From Anaerolineae bacterium (GTDB taxonomy: Bacteria > Chloroflexota > Anaerolineae > B4-G1), in contig JAUWOI010000011.1 of assembly GCA_030612185.1 (NCBI GenBank), forward strand, positions 1 through 21,647: 21,647 nt of DNA, given 5' to 3'. How positions within the stretch are numbered: position 1 is the first letter of the stretch; each line of letters starts with the position of its first letter. Positions 18,866 to 21,647 of the stretch are shown in pieces. A program made the position numbers and the translations under genes. Under the pieces are notes generated by a model. The model was given only the letters and a program-made list of their open reading frames with translations, did not search any database and was not told the origin of the DNA.

Positions 18866-20287
18866 TTACGCAAACGCCTGCGCCAGCGCCTGGGTGGCGG
18901 CGGCGTGGACACTCAGATAGAGCGCGTGACGGTCCAACGCGCGGGGGGGCACCGTCGCCAGTGCAATCATCACCTCGCCGTCAACAGCCGTGGGTGGAAT
19001 ACGTCCCGCTTCCAGCGCGTCCACGATGGCCCGCGCCAGCGCCGACTGCGTGGGGCCGTAGATCATGTTGGCCTGGCGTAGATTCTTCTGCGGCAGCGCC
19101 GGCAGGAGCAGCGTAGCGGGGCGCACCGTGAGCGCCGGTTCCAGGATGGTCGTCAGCGCCTCGCGCCCGTGCAGCGGGTAGGTCAGTTGCAGCGCGTAGG
19201 CGTCGCCCAGTGGCGTCTCCTTGCCGCCGGCGATGAGGTCAATCTGGACCTTGTTCAGCCCCTCGCCAGCCGTTCCGCTGCCGATACGCATGTCGTGTGA
19301 GGCGATAGTCTCCGGCGTGATCTCCAGGTCGCCGAAGCGTTCTGCGAGCGGGCCAGCGGGGTACTCGAAGGGTGTCTCCTCAATCGGTATCTTGCCCAAT
19401 TTCTCCAGTTCGAGGCGGATCTCGGCGCGGGTCTCGTGGATGAGCGCACCACCGACAGCCTTGAGTGGCTTGCGTGGCGGCCCCATATCAAGCCCCATCA
19501 TCTTGAGTGCCGCCTTCACCGCCACGCCCCCGCCGTAGCGACAGAAGATGCGCGAAAGTTTCTGCACGCTGCGCTGGAGGGCGCGGGCCTCCGCTAGTTT
19601 CCCCTCGCCGGCCCACCGGGTGACCTCCTGCCACACCTCCGGGTAGACCTGAGCGCTGGCCAGGATCATGCCGCTCACGCCGCCGGCCAGCGCAGGCAGC
19701 ACGACCTCGTCGTGGCCAACGAAGATGTCTATACGGTCGCTTACGTACTCCAGCAATTCCATCGTGTAAGTCAGGTCGCCGGAGGAGTCCTTGAGGCCGA
19801 CGACGTTCGGCAGGTCGGCCAGGTCCTCGACGACGGTGCGCGGCAGGTAGCGGTCCATCACCTGGGGGATGTTGTAGAGGATGATGGGCAAATCCACGGT
19901 GGTGGCGATGTCGTAGAAGTGCTGGTAGACCCCCTTGTCGGAGGGGTGGAGGAAGTAGGGAGTGACGATGAGCGCCGCCGCCGCGCCTGCTTCTTTGGCG
20001 TCGCGGGCGAGGGCGAGCGCCTCCTGGGTGGATGAAGCGCCACAACCGGCGACAACTGGCTTGCCTCCCGCCTCCTCCACGCCGATGACGACGAGCCGCC
20101 GCTGTTCCTCACGAGTGAGGTAGGGGAACTCGCCTGTCGTGCCGCTGGTGACCAGCCCGTCCACGTTCGGCAGACAAGAGCGGATGAGGCGGCGATAGGC
20201 TTCCTCGTCCACCTCCTCCGTCTTCCTGACGAAGGGGGTGACAAGGGCGGGGAAAACCCCCTTGAGCCACGGAACTTTGATAGGCAT
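18866..20287 (-). CDS. DHDPS/NAL-type aldolase fused to a diverged Fae domain, copy 2
   Basis: 473 residues with the same layout as copy 1. Aldolase part: SGTTGEF at 48-54, YNIPQ with Y138, and Schiff-base K166 in VGLKDSSGD. The active-site set is intact in both copies. Fae-like part from about 333: GSGTAGEGLNKVQIDLIAGG, RPATLLLPAL, MIYGPTQSALARAIVDALEA and a short ending without the NNYEAT and HPF blocks. The catalytic His position reads Gln (Q348 in VQID), so this Fae domain may be inactive, structural, or act on a different carbonyl. AAGGAGG (20294-20300) lies 6 nt before the ATG, a very strong start. First gene of the minus-strand pair; a candidate promoter lies at 20399-20427. No lysine-pathway genes are nearby, so true DapA function is unlikely. 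Confidence 0.82.
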   Translation of the reverse strand: MPIKVPWLKGVFPALVTPFVRKTEEVDEEAYRRLIRSCLPNVDGLVTSGTTGEFPYLTREEQRRLVVIGVEEAGGKPVVAGCGASSTQEALALARDAKEAGAAAALIVTPYFLHPSDKGVYQHFYDIATTVDLPIILYNIPQVMDRYLPRTVVEDLADLPNVVGLKDSSGDLTYTMELLEYVSDRIDIFVGHDEVVLPALAGGVSGMILASAQVYPEVWQEVTRWAGEGKLAEARALQRSVQKLSRIFCRYGGGVAVKAALKMMGLDMGPPRKPLKAVGGALIHETRAEIRLELEKLGKIPIEETPFEYPAGPLAERFGDLEITPETIASHDMRIGSGTAGEGLNKVQIDLIAGGKETPLGDAYALQLTYPLHGREALTTILEPALTVRPATLLLPALPQKNLRQANMIYGPTQSALARAIVDALEAGRIPPTAVDGEVMIALATVPPRALDRHALYLSVHAAATQALAQAFA

Positions 20288-20305
20288 AGATGACCTCCTT
20301 GTGTG

Positions 20306-20398
20306 ATGCGTGAAACGTGAAACGTGATGATTTGAGGACAGTAGACCTCACGCTTTCACGTTTCACGTTCCACGTTTTACGTTTTGCGTTTCACGCAT
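20306..20398. repeat. Two-armed GTGAAAC array upstream of the aldolase-Fae pair
   Basis: Left arm, tandem GTGAAAC words (20306-20328); right arm, their complements TTTCACG / TTCCACG / TTTTACG (20351-20398). The outer ends ATGCGTGAAACG (20306-20317) and CGTTTCACGCAT (20387-20398) are perfect 12-bp inverted repeats. The array lies in the 5' leader of the minus-strand pair. It shares CACGTTTTACG with 847-857. Confidence 0.75.
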
Positions 20399-20427
20399 AC
20401 GTTAGCACAAAAACGGTAAAATGGCAA
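20399..20427 (-). promoter_or_regulatory. Candidate promoter for the aldolase-Fae pair
   Basis: Minus strand TTGCCA (20427-20422), a 17-bp spacer and TAACGT (20404-20399), the latter with an extended TGC in front. The -35 is good and the -10 is weak. The transcript would carry the array at 20306-20398 as its leader. Confidence 0.4.
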
Positions 20428-20444
20428 ATGGCTCCGTTGCGCAT

Positions 20445-20473
20445 TTGTGCACGTGACGCCATTGGGTTATAAT
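20445..20473 (+). promoter_or_regulatory. Candidate promoter for the DNA methyltransferase gene
   Basis: A perfect TATAAT at 20468-20473, with a weak TTGTGC (20445-20450) 17 bp before it. It stands 35 nt before the methyltransferase ATG. Confidence 0.45.
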
Positions 20474-20508
20474 CAAGGCTGGACCTGCCACCAACCGAAA
20501 GGGATTGA

Positions 20509-21647
20509 ATGTCTTCACAACAACTTGAATTTCCAACTATCCAACGATCTTCTATGCCGCGCCTCGACGTTAGTTATCGGGAGCGTCTTAGCGATCTTCT
20601 GTCGAGTGACCTCGATTTTCATGGCAAGAGTAGCGCGTATGCCTCCCATAATTTCCACGCTTTCCCAGCCAAGTTCCCCCCGCAGTTACCCAAGAAGTTC
20701 ATCGAAGGGCTTACGGAACCAGGAGATATTGTACTTGATCCTATGGTGGGGTCGGGGACAACGATTGTGGAGGCATTTCTAGCCGGGCGACTGGGCATTG
20801 GTTTTGACATTGATCCTATGGCATTGCGATTGTGTAAAGTTAAAGTCACGCCTTTGGCGTTGGAAGAGGCCGCTACAGTAGGAAATAAGGTCCTACACCG
20901 TGCTCAAGAGAGTTTGCAGCAAGATGGGACCAAACTGCGCCGAGAACTGAACGCCCGTTTTGAAGAGGAAGAACACAAGTTCATAGACTACTGGTTCTTG
21001 CCCTCCACCCAACTCGAATTAATGGCCTTGATTCGAGAGATTGAGCGCGTTCAAGATCCCAACATCCGCGAGTTCCTGGAACTGGCATTCTCAGCGATCA
21101 TTATTACCAAGTCGGGTGGCGTTTCGATGGCGCGTGACCTGGCCCACACGCGCCCCCACCGCGTTCAAGCCAAAACACCTCGTCCGGCACTGGGTGAGTA
21201 CCGCAAACGATTGAGCAAGAACCTGAATAACCTTGCTACATTGACGCGCGGAGGTGGGACGATTGAGATCCTTCGGGGTGACGCTCAGAAGTTGCCTTTG
21301 TGTGATCGTACGGCTGACCTTATTGTTACCTCTCCGCCCTATGCTTCAAACGCCATTGACTACATGCGAGCACACAAGTTCTCATTGGTGTGGTTTGGGC
21401 ACTCGCTGAGCGACCTTTCACAACTGCGGCGAGAATACATCGGTCACGATGCTGTAACAGGCGTTGAGTATGTTGAGTTGCCCGACTCTGCTTGTCAAGT
21501 GGTTGACAGTATCGCCCGAGTTGACCCGAAGAAGGCCAAAGTATTGCACCGCTACTATTCGGAAATGACGCGCTGTCTGACTGAAATGGCCCGTGTGTTG
21601 AAGCCGGGCAAAGCCGCTATTGTCGTGGCAGGCTCATCCACAATGCG
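20509..21647 (+). CDS. Site-specific DNA methyltransferase (N6-adenine or N4-cytosine type), cut by the window edge
   Basis: 379 codons are readable with no stop, so the 3' end is missing. HNFHAFPAKFPPQLPKKFI at 47-65 looks like the SAM-side motif X region. DPMVGSGTT at 77-85 is motif I, GFDIDPMALRL is motif II-like, and TSPPY at 274-278 is the catalytic motif IV of amino-methyltransferases. The roughly 190 residues between motifs I and IV are long and likely hold the target-recognition part, giving the alpha-type order. The ATG at 20509 follows AAAGGG (20498-20503). Base composition and codon choice are visibly less GC-rich than the neighbours, which suits a transferred defence or modification gene. 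Whether a restriction enzyme follows cannot be seen. Base specificity is unknown. Confidence 0.85.
   Translation, partial: MSSQQLEFPTIQRSSMPRLDVSYRERLSDLLSSDLDFHGKSSAYASHNFHAFPAKFPPQLPKKFIEGLTEPGDIVLDPMVGSGTTIVEAFLAGRLGIGFDIDPMALRLCKVKVTPLALEEAATVGNKVLHRAQESLQQDGTKLRRELNARFEEEEHKFIDYWFLPSTQLELMALIREIERVQDPNIREFLELAFSAIIITKSGGVSMARDLAHTRPHRVQAKTPRPALGEYRKRLSKNLNNLATLTRGGGTIEILRGDAQKLPLCDRTADLIVTSPPYASNAIDYMRAHKFSLVWFGHSLSDLSQLRREYIGHDAVTGVEYVELPDSACQVVDSIARVDPKKAKVLHRYYSEMTRCLTEMARVLKPGKAAIVVAGSSTM

Noticed and set aside
18866..20287. Genuine lysine-pathway dapA genes
   Set aside because: Both proteins carry a long extra C-terminal domain and no lysine genes are near, so only the superfamily is claimed.
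20306..20398. CRISPR-like array
   Set aside because: Units are 7 nt, without unique spacers of 25-40 nt, and no cas gene is near.

Overview
The window is about 21.6 kb of GC-rich bacterial DNA. My best guess is an uncultured Chloroflexota (Anaerolineae-like) genome. This rests on the insertion-bearing RpoC, the VanW-type exported protein, the SD-led sigma70 genes and the many short tandem-repeat arrays at gene borders. It is an inference from gene style; no 16S gene is present.

Layout. (1) 1-1003: the start of a VanW/peptidoglycan-binding-type exported protein (minus, cut by the left edge), a YjbQ-family protein (minus), and tRNA-Glu(CTC) (plus). Overlapping divergent promoters serve yjbQ and the tRNA. 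(2) 1089-7427: an alkaline-phosphatase-superfamily phosphodiesterase (minus) and rpoC (plus), divergently transcribed. rpoC has a near-perfect sigma70 promoter and an attenuator-like hairpin in its leader. (3) 7532-16771: one long plus-strand operon from a clear promoter to a strong intrinsic terminator. Its order is mtnA, rfbF, rfbG, an SDR epimerase/reductase, rfbH, two paralogous GT2 glycosyltransferases, a PfkB sugar/nucleoside kinase, the tail of a GNAT acetyltransferase and ahcY. It joins CDP-3,6-dideoxyhexose synthesis and glycosyl transfer to genes of the methionine/SAM by-product cycle. (4) 16816-17262: trmO with a strangely C-rich motif. (5) 17342-20287 (minus): two tandem genes, each encoding a dihydrodipicolinate-synthase-type aldolase/lyase fused to a C-terminal formaldehyde-activating-enzyme (Fae) domain. 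(6) 20509-end: a less GC-rich DNA methyltransferase gene cut by the right edge.

The two most unusual things are the tandem aldolase-Fae fusions and a genome-wide-looking set of degenerate 7-8 nt tandem arrays. The fusions suggest a lyase that hands a one-carbon aldehyde to a pterin-linked capture domain; one copy keeps the Fae catalytic His and the other does not. The arrays sit at nearly every gene border, supply start-site surroundings and stop codons, and in one case sit in frame inside an epimerase gene.

There is no gene-free stretch longer than 300 bases. The largest gaps (220-391, 788-930, 2877-3113, 7428-7601, 20288-20508) hold promoters, hairpins and repeat arrays, listed below.
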